Source of the DNA: CAYUMU01 sp964445985
Lineage (GTDB): Bacteria; Planctomycetota; Planctomycetia; Pirellulales; S012-138
NCBI GenBank assembly: GCA_964445985.1
Contig: CAYUMU010000107.1
Coordinates: 1-19,612, forward strand
Direction: 5' to 3'
Length of the DNA: 19,612 bases
The notes beneath the pieces are model-generated. The model had not been told where the DNA came from. It did no database searches and saw nothing but the letters and a program-made list of their open reading frames with translations. Below are positions 7,680 through 13,463 of the stretch, piece after piece (position 1 is the first letter of the stretch; each line of letters opens with the position of its first letter). A program made the position numbers and the translations under genes.

Positions 7680-7700
7680 GCATTCTGCCTGCCCTACATT
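7668..7700. terminator. 15-bp-stem hairpin overlapping the PLP-enzyme stop codon
   Basis: AATGTAGGGTAGGCA (7668-7682) and TGCCTGCCCTACATT (7686-7700) pair over all 15 positions with a single G-U, leaving a 3-nt loop. The TAG stop (7677-7679) lies in the left arm. There is no immediate T-run (an A-run follows at about 7705-7711), so it may be a REP-like element or a 3'-end stabiliser and not a classical intrinsic terminator. Confidence 0.6.
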
Positions 7701-7720
7701 TGCTAAAAAAAGGCATCAAG

Positions 7721-7768
7721 ATGCCGCCATGCAATGGCCTCATCGCGCACTGGAAATTCGAGGATTGA
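7721..7768 (+). pseudogene. Possible stub of a LamG-type protein start
   Basis: A 15-codon frame reads MPPCNGLIAHWKFED and then stops. GL(I/V)AHWKF(D/E) is the usual opening of concanavalin/LamG domains in planctomycete secreted proteins. AAGG lies 7 nt upstream of the ATG. Nothing downstream in any frame continues a LamG domain, so if real this is a decayed remnant; chance similarity is possible at this length. Confidence 0.25.
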
Positions 7769-7838
7769 TTGTCACGGCATTGGCGAAAACCGTACGGTTG
7801 TGTGGTTTCCACGCGCCGGGTCGAACTTACTTCTGCTC

Positions 7839-7890
7839 GGATGCCCGCCGCCATTCTAAGAGGGCGGGGTTCTTGCGGGGATGAGCGTTT
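7839..7890 (-). repeat. Dispersed ~53-bp repeat, copy 1, 3' of the SRPBCC gene
   Basis: This segment (GGATGCCCGCC ... GAGGGCGGGG ... GCGGGGATGAGCG) aligns along most of its length with 10793-10846. Read on the minus strand it resembles the widespread CGTCATTCCCGCG...GGCGGGAATCC palindromic repeat family. It begins about 36 bp beyond the stop codon of the minus-strand SRPBCC gene, where it could form a 3'-end hairpin. Confidence 0.5.
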
Positions 7891-7925
7891 TCTGAAGGAA
7901 TCGAGTTGTCATTTGCCAATGCCCT

Positions 7926-8876
7926 TCAATCGGCCAGCAGTTCTTCCAGTTTGTCGAACGACCCCGTCCAGCCTTGGGTCATGCCGGGGCGTTCGGCGAT
8001 GAAGGCTTGCAGCTCTTCCGCCGTGAACTGGCCGGTGCATTCGGAGGTGAGGGTGACGCGGGTGCGTTCGGAGGTTTCGGCCGTGAGCAGTACGGTGGAG
8101 AGCATGGTGGCTGGCCAGACGGGGGCCAGGGGGTGCCGGCTGATGTTTTCCTGTTCGTCGCAGAACTGCTGCGTATAGACCACGAGGTTGGGCCGTTGAA
8201 TTTGCTGATATTCGAACCGCCCATGCAGAGTGATGCCGGCGCGGTTGGTCATCACAAAGAAGGCGCTGCCGCCTGGCCGAATGTCAGCTCGCAAGAATCT
8301 CATTTCAAAGCCGGCGGGAGGGAGCCAGCGGGCAACATGAGCGGGGTTGGTCCACATATCGAACATGAGTTCGAGCGGGGCCTCGAAGGTGCGGTTGATC
8401 ACGAAGTGTTCTTTGCCAGTGGTCTGGCGATCGAGGTATTCGGCCAGGCGATCCCAGGTGGCGTTTCCGCCTGCCTGTCGGATGAAACGCCGCGTGGCTT
8501 CGGCCTGTTCGGCCGTGGGCAGGGCCATGACGAAGTGCATGGTGGTCTGATTGCCGGAGACGGAGAATCGCACCGAGACGCGAAACAGCGGAGGGCGATC
8601 ATCATAGCCGCCGTGGTCGTAGACCAGTTTCTGACACTCTTCCACTTCGTGATAAACCGTTTTGTTGGGGTAATCGACGCCGTCGGGCCCGTGCATGGTG
8701 TAGTGCCAAATGCCGCCGGGCCGCAAGTCTTTGGCATGGGTGGTGAGCGTGAATCCCCGCGGACCCCACCACTGCGCCACCTGGGCAGGGTCGGTCCAGG
8801 CGTCCCAAACCATTTCAACGGGGGCGTCGTACACGCGCGTCAGGTGGATTTCGTTGGCGGGTTCGCTGGCAGCCAT
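7926..8876 (-). CDS. Double SRPBCC/AHSA1-domain protein
   Basis: This 316-aa protein consists of two START-like SRPBCC domains of the AHSA1 type. Domain 1 (about 10-150) has VWDAWTDPAQVAQWWGP at 23-39 and DLRPGGIWHY at 50-59. Domain 2 (about 156-314) has MFDMWTNPAHVARWLPP at 171-187 and DIRPGGSAFF at 198-207. The two are clearly homologous. Such proteins form hydrophobic ligand cavities; the ligand is unknown. Single-domain AHSA1 proteins of ~150 aa are the usual partners of ArsR repressors, so this is a fused or duplicated version. The gene starts 1 nt after the ArsR stop codon (TGA-G-ATG) with AAGGGAAAG inside the ArsR end as ribosome binding site, which points to coupled translation and shared control from the promoter at 9263-9291. 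Confidence 0.9.
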   Translation of the reverse strand: MAASEPANEIHLTRVYDAPVEMVWDAWTDPAQVAQWWGPRGFTLTTHAKDLRPGGIWHYTMHGPDGVDYPNKTVYHEVEECQKLVYDHGGYDDRPPLFRVSVRFSVSGNQTTMHFVMALPTAEQAEATRRFIRQAGGNATWDRLAEYLDRQTTGKEHFVINRTFEAPLELMFDMWTNPAHVARWLPPAGFEMRFLRADIRPGGSAFFVMTNRAGITLHGRFEYQQIQRPNLVVYTQQFCDEQENISRHPLAPVWPATMLSTVLLTAETSERTRVTLTSECTGQFTAEELQAFIAERPGMTQGWTGSFDKLEELLAD

Positions 8877-8877
8877 C

Positions 8878-9228
8878 TCACTTTCCCTTGGTTTTCTTGT
8901 TCTCGGCGGTCACTTTTTTGAGGTATTCACCCAAACGATCGAGGCTCTCTTCCCAAAATTCCCGATACTGCTCCATCCACTCGGCGGCGTCTTTGAGAGC
9001 GGCCGGCTTCAACTCGCAGGGCCGCCGCTGGGCATCGCGGCCTTTGGCCACCAGGCCGGCTTTTTCGAGCACCTTGAGGTGCTTGGTCACCGCCGGCAGA
9101 CTCATCTTCTTGAGGAACGGCGCCGCCAATTCCGACACGTTCGCCTGGCCCTCGGCCAAACGAGCGAGCATGGCCCTGCGGGTGGGATCGGCGAGCGCGG
9201 CAAAGACCTGGCTGAGGGTATCGGGCAT
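8878..9228 (-). CDS. ArsR-family winged-helix repressor (SRPBCC-associated)
   Basis: This 116-aa protein is an ArsR-type winged helix-turn-helix regulator. The N-terminus (LSQVFAALADPTRRAMLARL) is the typical first helices of the family, and residues 42-60 (MSLPAVTKHLKVLEKAGLV) are the recognition helix region. It has only one cysteine (Cys71), so the classical metal-binding sites of ArsR/SmtB sensors are absent; it belongs with the non-metal ArsR group encoded beside AHSA1 genes. It is the first gene of a two-gene operon with the double SRPBCC protein. Two operator-like dyads lie 6-33 bp upstream of its start codon, downstream of the -10 box, which indicates autorepression. Confidence 0.92.
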   Translation of the reverse strand: MPDTLSQVFAALADPTRRAMLARLAEGQANVSELAAPFLKKMSLPAVTKHLKVLEKAGLVAKGRDAQRRPCELKPAALKDAAEWMEQYREFWEESLDRLGEYLKKVTAENKKTKGK

Positions 9229-9232
9229 TGAA

Positions 9233-9261
9233 TAACCATTTGGTTAATTAACCATTTGGTT
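9233..9261. promoter_or_regulatory. Two tandem operator-like dyads upstream of arsR-type gene
   Basis: Two identical 12-bp boxes, AACCATTTGGTT at 9234-9245 and 9250-9261, each an inverted repeat AACCA-TT-TGGTT, are separated by AATT and lie 16 bp centre to centre. They fill the space between the -10 element and the start codon, as expected for autorepression by the downstream ArsR-family protein. Confidence 0.75.
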
Positions 9262-9262
9262 T

Positions 9263-9291
9263 AATATAGAACCGATCCGCGAGGCGGTCAA
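9263..9291 (-). promoter_or_regulatory. Sigma70-type promoter of the ArsR-SRPBCC operon
   Basis: On the minus strand TTGACC (9286-9291) and TATATT (9263-9268) are spaced by exactly 17 bp. Transcription would begin a few bases further on, inside the first operator-like box (9250-9261), leaving a leader of roughly 30 nt before the ATG at 9228. Confidence 0.75.
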
Positions 9292-9329
9292 GGGGGAAGT
9301 GATCCATGCCCCGGTTGGGTTATGGTAGG

Positions 9330-9461
9330 ATGGGTTTTCAATTCAATTCAATTCGATCCGTTCCAGGCTTTGCTCGGATTTTCGATCGGGGGTTGTATTA
9401 CATTCACGATGCCGATGGCGACAAGGGCTGGGCGCCCTGGTCTTGGATCGCGGTGAAGTAA
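9330..9461 (+). CDS. Small ORF, 43 aa, hypothetical or gene remnant
   Basis: An ATG at 9330 opens a 43-codon frame ending at TAA 9461. The peptide ends DADGDKGWAPWSWIAVK, more protein-like than neighbouring random frames. The 5' part runs through a CAATT/AATTC tandem repeat (about 9338-9354). No family is recognised and the ribosome binding site is poor. It may be the 3' remnant of a larger gene. Confidence 0.2.
   Translation: MGFQFNSIRSVPGFARIFDRGLYYIHDADGDKGWAPWSWIAVK
9338..9354. repeat. Short AATTC tandem repeat
   Basis: Three to four consecutive 5-bp AATTC units are present, an AT-rich microsatellite in otherwise GC-rich DNA just upstream of the accessory stretch. Confidence 0.6.
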
Positions 9462-9560
9462 AGCAACCTTTACGTCTTCGTCCGTCCCGTACCGGTGGGT
9501 GACCCCTTGAAAAAGGTTCGTAGCGACAGCCGTCGAGGTGTCCTTGTGACTAAACTGGTG

Positions 9561-9839
9561 ATGTTGCGTATTTTGGCCGCGCTTTGTGTTGCGATACTCG
9601 CGTTAGGACTTGCCGCCGTAGGTTGGATGATTTGGGAGTCACGTTCGCCAACTCCAGGGGCGAATATGGTACTGATGGGATTGCCCATGATCTGTTCTGC
9701 CATGCTACTGCCGGCGGCTGGCTTACTATCTCTGGCAGTTGGTTACCGACCTCTGTTGCACAATTGGGAGTTTGTTACTTACTGTCTAATCTCGTCGTGC
9801 TGGCTGGTGGTCGCTGCCGCAATGATCGTGTTGGGGTGA
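9561..9839 (+). CDS. Small hypothetical membrane protein (3 TM segments)
   Basis: This 92-aa frame encodes three hydrophobic segments (about 3-23, 36-60 and 70-91) joined by short loops, so an integral membrane protein is likely. No family is recognised. The start is uncertain: the frame is open from a GTG at 9495, and ATG 9561 was chosen because it places the first membrane segment at the N-terminus. Base composition is less GC-rich than in the flanking operons. It lies upstream of the immunity-like gene on the same strand with a repeat-bearing gap between them; a functional link is not shown. Confidence 0.5.
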   Translation: MLRILAALCVAILALGLAAVGWMIWESRSPTPGANMVLMGLPMICSAMLLPAAGLLSLAVGYRPLLHNWEFVTYCLISSCWLVVAAAMIVLG

Positions 9840-9889
9840 GGGGTGGTCTTTCGGCGGTGTCGCTACGCTCGGGCCGCCGGCTACTGGCT

Positions 9890-9909
9890 GGAAACCCCTG
9901 CGGGGTTCC
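9890..9909. repeat. GC hairpin after the small membrane protein gene
   Basis: GGAA-A-CCCC, TGC, GGGGTTCC folds into an 8-bp stem with one bulged A and a 3-nt loop. No T-run follows. The preceding 40 bp (CGCTACGCTCGGGCCGCCGG) is of the GC-palindromic type common between genes here, so it may be part of a REP-like element. Confidence 0.4.
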
Positions 9910-9951
9910 AATACGTATGAGGCGCGTCTGCTCTCATTCAGGTCGGCGCTA

Positions 9952-10005
9952 TTGGTGACGACCTACCAGTTTTGGCGTTCAACCTTGGTGGTGGTTGATG
10001 AACAA
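9952..10005 (+). repeat. 54-bp direct repeat, copy A (leader and first codons of the immunity-like gene)
   Basis: Positions 9952-10005 match 10663-10716 at 53 of 54 bases (A at 9965, G at 10676). The repeat runs from TTGGTGACGACCT through the GGTGGTGGTTG leader into ATGAACAA, so it includes the start codon of the gene that follows. Confidence 0.9.
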
Positions 10006-10435
10006 CCACCCGGCATCTTTTCTAACGGATGATGGGACAATCGTGATGGTCGAGGGAATCGAACCACTGTACCAGCATATTGCTGAATCCATTCAAGGGG
10101 CAATTCCAGAAGCATGGACGACGGCGAAGATGGAAGCAGTCTTCTTTCCTGGCGCCAGCGATTACCGCGGTGAATATACAAGAAAGGCGGACGGTGTAGC
10201 GAGGGGCTTTGCGACTCTGATCGGTGGCGAGCGTGCGTTTCGAGAACTTAGGAAGCGATTTAGGGAGGCAGGCGCACCGTTATGGGGAAGGGCTTGTTTT
10301 GAATTGGATGCAAACGGCAAATTCAATATGAAGTGGGACTACGATAACTGTGATGAAAACGGAAATGCCCATTTTGATGAAGAAGCAGAATTGAAACGTA
10401 GCGAAGAACGGCATAAACGACTGTCTGGCAATTGA
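9998..10435 (+). CDS. YezG/DUF600-like immunity protein
   Basis: This 145-aa soluble protein resembles the YezG/DUF600 immunity family, which protects against LXG-type and other polymorphic toxins. Family-like features are PLYQHIAESIQGAIPEAW at 23-40 and PLWGRACFELDANGKFNMKW at 94-113, followed by DYDN and an acidic, Glu/Lys-rich C-terminus. A cytoplasmic toxin-neutralising role is inferred. ATG 9998 lies inside the direct repeat; a second in-frame ATG at 10046 would give a 129-aa protein that fits the family's N-terminus at least as well. No toxin gene is visible. Codons are notably A/T-rich compared with flanking operons, a sign of recent acquisition. Confidence 0.65.
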   Translation: MNNHPASFLTDDGTIVMVEGIEPLYQHIAESIQGAIPEAWTTAKMEAVFFPGASDYRGEYTRKADGVARGFATLIGGERAFRELRKRFREAGAPLWGRACFELDANGKFNMKWDYDNCDENGNAHFDEEAELKRSEERHKRLSGN

Positions 10436-10662
10436 CGCGTAGCGAGCGAAGCCTGGGTGCATTTTGTAGCGTGGTGTGCGTTGCACCCACCAAACTCGCG
10501 CAGAACTTGGGGCCGAACATAAGCTACTTGTCGATCACAATCGCAGGTGCGCCAACTTGGCCGGCGCTGCGGTTGGGGAAATTGCTTGGATCCGATTACG
10601 GCCTGGCAACGCCCTTCCGCCCTAGTAACAGATCAACGCTTGTGGTTGGCCTTCCTTCCCCT

Positions 10663-10716
10663 TTGGTGACGACCTGCCAGTTTTGGCGTTCAACCTTGGT
10701 GGTGGTTGATGAACAA
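10663..10716 (+). repeat. 54-bp direct repeat, copy B (orphan leader and start codon)
   Basis: This is the second copy, 711 bp after the first, with one mismatch. It ends with ATGAACAA but the immunity-like protein does not follow. This is what would be left if a paralogous gene had been deleted or replaced downstream of its leader. Confidence 0.9.
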
Positions 10717-10792
10717 TCTCACTACGGCTACTTCCCGATATGCAGTTCGCAGCCACGTCGATGTGGATTGCAAAATCGTATCCGCCGCGCCT

Positions 10793-10846
10793 GGATTCCC
10801 GCCCCCGTCTTCACGAGGGCAGGCTCTTCGCGAGAATGACGGTTTT
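10793..10846 (-). repeat. Dispersed ~53-bp repeat, copy 2, 3' of the flotillin gene
   Basis: On the minus strand this reads CCGTCATTCTCGCG ... GGGGGCGGGAATCC, close to a widespread bacterial palindromic repeat. It aligns with 7839-7890 and, like that copy, lies a few tens of bases beyond the stop codon of a minus-strand gene (flotillin, stop at 10901), in the same orientation. Confidence 0.55.
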
Positions 10847-10900
10847 TGGGCGTATACGAAACAGTCAGAGGCAATCCGGCAAGTAAATGATCGACGGCCC

Positions 10901-12538
10901 CTAGCTGTTCTTGCCGTTCGTCTCATCGGTCTTGGCTAGCGTCGGCGCGTCTTGTTCCCCTTCTTCGTCGCCCGTAAAGCGGATCAGGGCTTCGGGCAGC
11001 TCCACCCCGCCAATGTCTTTCATGACCTGCATCATGGGGGGCAGCGTGCGGGCCATGCCGCTGAGGAAGTCGGCCGTGTTGGAACGGCCGTTGGCATTTC
11101 CATTTCCGTTGCCATGGCCGTTGCCGCCGTTTTCCCAGACCACGATCTTATCGAACTTGATGTTCGAGATGGCCTTGGACGAGGCCTCGGCCAGGTTGTC
11201 CAGGTGTTCGAGCATGAGCATTTGGAAGGCCTGTTTGGCGCCGCCGCAGGCATCAATAATCTGCCGGAGGCCGTCGCCCTTCTTGGCCAAAATTTCGTAT
11301 TGGCCGCGGGCTTCGGCTTCCAGCCGGGCGTAGTTGGCGTCGGCCTCGGCGCGGGCGTTGATTTTCACGCGCTCGGCCTCGGCCTCGGCTTCCACCACGA
11401 TGCGGGCCTTATCGGCCTTGGCGGGGGCTTCGAGCTTGGCCCGCTGTTCGGCTTCCACCCGCTGGGCTTCGGCCAGGGCGGCCTTGGCCAGGGCCAGGTT
11501 TTGCACTTCGAGCACCGCGGCCTCGGCTTGGCGTTTGCGGCTTTCGCCAATCTCGTAGGCTTCGGCCCGTTTGACGGCCAGGCCGGCCTGCGAGGCGGCC
11601 ACTTTGGCTTGCGAAGTGTTTTCGCCCTCGATGGCGGTGGCGTCGGCTTCGGCCACGGCGATACGTTTTTGCCGTTCGGCGTCTTTCACCTGGGCCTCTT
11701 GCTCGTAGGTGGCCTGACGTTCTTTCACCGTCTGTTCTTTTTCGAGTTCGGCCACGCGCACGGCGCGGTCGCGTTCGGCCTCGCGGGTGCCAATCACCTG
11801 GTCGCGGCGGGCGTTGGTCACCTGGATGGACTTGTCGCGTTCGGCCGTAGCCACCCGCACTTCGCCCATCTTTTCGTTGTCGGCCACGTCGCCGCGGGCT
11901 TTTTGAATGGCTTCGGAGGCGGCCTTTTGGCCGATGGCGTCGATATAGCCTGACTCATCGGTGATGTCGGTAATGTTCACGTTGATGAGCTGGAGGCCGA
12001 TCTTGTTGAGCTCGGGCTCGAGGTGCGTTTGGATTTGTTCGAGGAACTTATCGCGGTCGCGGTTGATTTCTTCGATGCCCATGCCGGCGATGACTTGCCG
12101 CAAGATACCAAAGATGATTTCTTCGGCCTGTTTGCGAATGTTTTGCGTTTGCAGGCCCAGCAGGCGAATGGATGCCTGCTGCATGACCGAGGGCTCGGTG
12201 CCCACGGCCACGGTGAACACGCTGGGCACGTTGACGCGAATATTTTCGCTGGAGAGGGCGCCGCGGAGCGGGATCTCAATTTGAATGGGTTCGAGACTGA
12301 GGTAGTCGTAATCTTGAATGAGCGGCACCACGAAGGCCGCGCCGCCGTGAATGGTGCGGGCCGCCCCGCCTTTGCCGGTGCGGCCGTAAATCACCAGCAC
12401 GCGGTTGCTAGGGCAGCGTTTATATTGCCGCGCCAGCAGCATGAGAAAGCTCATCAGGGCAAACACCACGAACAGCGTGGCGATGCCGAGCGTGATCCAA
12501 TATTGATCGATTTGAGCCCAAAGGAGCAGCGAGTTCAT
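10901..12538 (-). CDS. Flotillin-like SPFH-domain protein
   Basis: This 545-aa protein is a bacterial flotillin of the FloT/YqiK type, which scaffolds ordered membrane microdomains. A single N-terminal membrane segment (about 13-36) is followed by the SPFH/band-7 domain (about 45-220, with GGAAFVVPLIQDYDYLSLEP and LQLINVNITDITDESGYIDAIG). A long Ala/Glu/Arg-rich coiled coil (about 205-415) contains many EA repeats. The C-terminal region has a Gly/Asn linker (NGGNGHGNGNGNANG, 470-484) before a short conserved-looking tail. ATG 12538 has AAAGGG 5 nt upstream. The NfeD-like gene lies 269 bp upstream on the same strand, the usual partner, though the gap contains two strong GC hairpins. Confidence 0.95.
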   Translation of the reverse strand: MNSLLLWAQIDQYWITLGIATLFVVFALMSFLMLLARQYKRCPSNRVLVIYGRTGKGGAARTIHGGAAFVVPLIQDYDYLSLEPIQIEIPLRGALSSENIRVNVPSVFTVAVGTEPSVMQQASIRLLGLQTQNIRKQAEEIIFGILRQVIAGMGIEEINRDRDKFLEQIQTHLEPELNKIGLQLINVNITDITDESGYIDAIGQKAASEAIQKARGDVADNEKMGEVRVATAERDKSIQVTNARRDQVIGTREAERDRAVRVAELEKEQTVKERQATYEQEAQVKDAERQKRIAVAEADATAIEGENTSQAKVAASQAGLAVKRAEAYEIGESRKRQAEAAVLEVQNLALAKAALAEAQRVEAEQRAKLEAPAKADKARIVVEAEAEAERVKINARAEADANYARLEAEARGQYEILAKKGDGLRQIIDACGGAKQAFQMLMLEHLDNLAEASSKAISNIKFDKIVVWENGGNGHGNGNGNANGRSNTADFLSGMARTLPPMMQVMKDIGGVELPEALIRFTGDEEGEQDAPTLAKTDETNGKNS

Positions 12539-12605
12539 GGTCGCCCTTTCGTATGTGGTTTCAGACTAAGGAGAAACCCTGGAGTTCCAATGTGATGATC
12601 GGCCG

Positions 12606-12631
12606 GAGCGCGGGCGGTGAAGCCCGCGCTC
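12606..12631. repeat. Perfect 10-bp-arm hairpin between NfeD-like and flotillin genes
   Basis: GAGCGCGGGC (12606-12615) and GCCCGCGCTC (12622-12631) enclose a 6-nt loop. No T-run follows on either strand. It may be an attenuator, a processing site or a REP-type element. Confidence 0.5.
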
Positions 12632-12744
12632 GCCAGCAGCGGATGTTTGCGGAGATTCGCTCGCCGGAGGCTGGGAGGGAGGGCGCTTTCCACGCTCCCC
12701 CCCAAACCTAGCACGTAGTTCCCCCAGTGCAGGTGGCGAGATGG

Positions 12745-12781
12745 GGAAGCCGCCTGTTCGGAACGCGAGGCGGCGGCTTCC
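12745..12781 (-). terminator. 10-bp-arm inverted repeat 3' of the NfeD-like gene
   Basis: GGAAGCCGCC (12745-12754) and GGCGGCTTCC (12772-12781) are perfect complements with a 17-nt loop, about 27 bp after the stop codon of the NfeD-like gene. A T-run is missing, so termination strength is uncertain. Confidence 0.4.
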
Positions 12782-12807
12782 TCGGGTATGGGTTGCCTTT
12801 CCCCCGG

Positions 12808-13410
12808 TTAGACTTCGGCCGTGGATACGGCTTCGCGAACCAGGGCAACCTCCACGGTGGAAGGTCCTATAACTCGGGTAACCACTACTTTCGCGCCACG
12901 TGGCAGTGCTTCGGGTTCGTTGGTCATGGCCGCGTATTCGAGCAGTTGGTCTTGGACCGTGAGCGTGACTTTGCCCAAGCCTGCCCCGGCCGCCGGCACA
13001 GGCAAATAGACCGTGCCCTGGTGACCGATGGAGTGGTCGGTGCGAACGGTTTTATCTTGCCCCAGGCGATGCAGTTGCAGCATGAGATAGTGGATGCCGT
13101 ACATGGCCACGATGCCGGCGATCAGGCCCACGGTAAGCGAAACGCCGGGGCCGCGGCCTGCCTGGGCGGCCGCATAACCAATCAGGCCGAAGAACGTCAC
13201 GGCGGCCACCACGGTGCGGAACGAGATTACGCCGAACAGCCAGGTGGAGCTGTGATGATGCGAGGAGTCGCCCATGTGGTCGGGCAGATCGTCTGGCAGG
13301 TCGTCCGTCATATCGAAATCGTCGGAACCAAAGCCGACGAGGGCCATGACAAATTGAATGAAGAAAACCGTTCCGCCCACCACGGCGCATGTCAGAAACA
13401 GGTGTTCCAT
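12808..13410 (-). CDS. NfeD-like / YuaF-type membrane protein, flotillin partner
   Basis: This 200-aa protein has three membrane segments (about 4-27, 57-82 and 88-112) and a C-terminal beta-rich domain (about 128-192; HQGTVYLPVPAAGAGLGKVTLTV, GAKVVVTRVIGPSTVEVALV) of the OB-fold NfeD type. NfeD/YuaF proteins are encoded with flotillins and act with them at the membrane. Between the first two segments sits an unusual loop dense in acidic and His residues (DDFDMTDDLPDDLPDHMGD followed by SSHHHSS), which looks suited to cation binding. ATG 13410 is preceded by GGGGAGAAG, a good ribosome binding site. Flotillin follows on the same strand after 269 bp. Confidence 0.8.
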   Translation of the reverse strand: MEHLFLTCAVVGGTVFFIQFVMALVGFGSDDFDMTDDLPDDLPDHMGDSSHHHSSTWLFGVISFRTVVAAVTFFGLIGYAAAQAGRGPGVSLTVGLIAGIVAMYGIHYLMLQLHRLGQDKTVRTDHSIGHQGTVYLPVPAAGAGLGKVTLTVQDQLLEYAAMTNEPEALPRGAKVVVTRVIGPSTVEVALVREAVSTAEV

Positions 13411-13439
13411 GGTCTTCTCCCCATTCCGAGATGTTGCCT

Positions 13440-13463
13440 GGGGGAAACGCGGCCGTTTCCCCC
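13440..13463 (-). promoter_or_regulatory. Perfect hairpin in the leader of the NfeD-like gene
   Basis: GGGGGAAACG (13440-13449) and CGTTTCCCCC (13454-13463) enclose a 4-nt loop. It lies about 30 bp upstream of the NfeD-like start codon, close to the ribosome binding site, so it is either a leader structure or the end of an upstream element. Confidence 0.5.

Larger units (their letters stand above)
10436..10900. other. Repeat-rich gap with no convincing gene
   Basis: This 465-bp stretch separates the immunity-like gene from the flotillin stop codon. It holds an 8-bp inverted repeat TGGGTGCA/TGCACCCA (10454-10461 and 10482-10489), the second copy of the 54-bp repeat (10663-10716) and the second copy of the ~53-bp dispersed repeat (10793-10846). 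The frame opened by the repeated ATGAACAA (start 10709) runs on into the dispersed repeat and shows no immunity-family features. Confidence 0.55.

Noticed and set aside
8878..9228. Metal-sensing ArsR/SmtB repressor
   Set aside because: Only one cysteine is present and no metal-site motif is seen; the gene neighbour and type fit the AHSA1-linked, non-metal ArsR group.
10432..10839. 135-aa plus-strand frame after the immunity-like gene
   Set aside because: It runs through two different repeats and a GC inverted repeat, and shows no conserved motif.
10952..11953. 333-aa plus-strand frame opposite flotillin
   Set aside because: It is a Gly/Phe/His-rich mirror of the flotillin coiled-coil codons with no domain or ribosome binding site.
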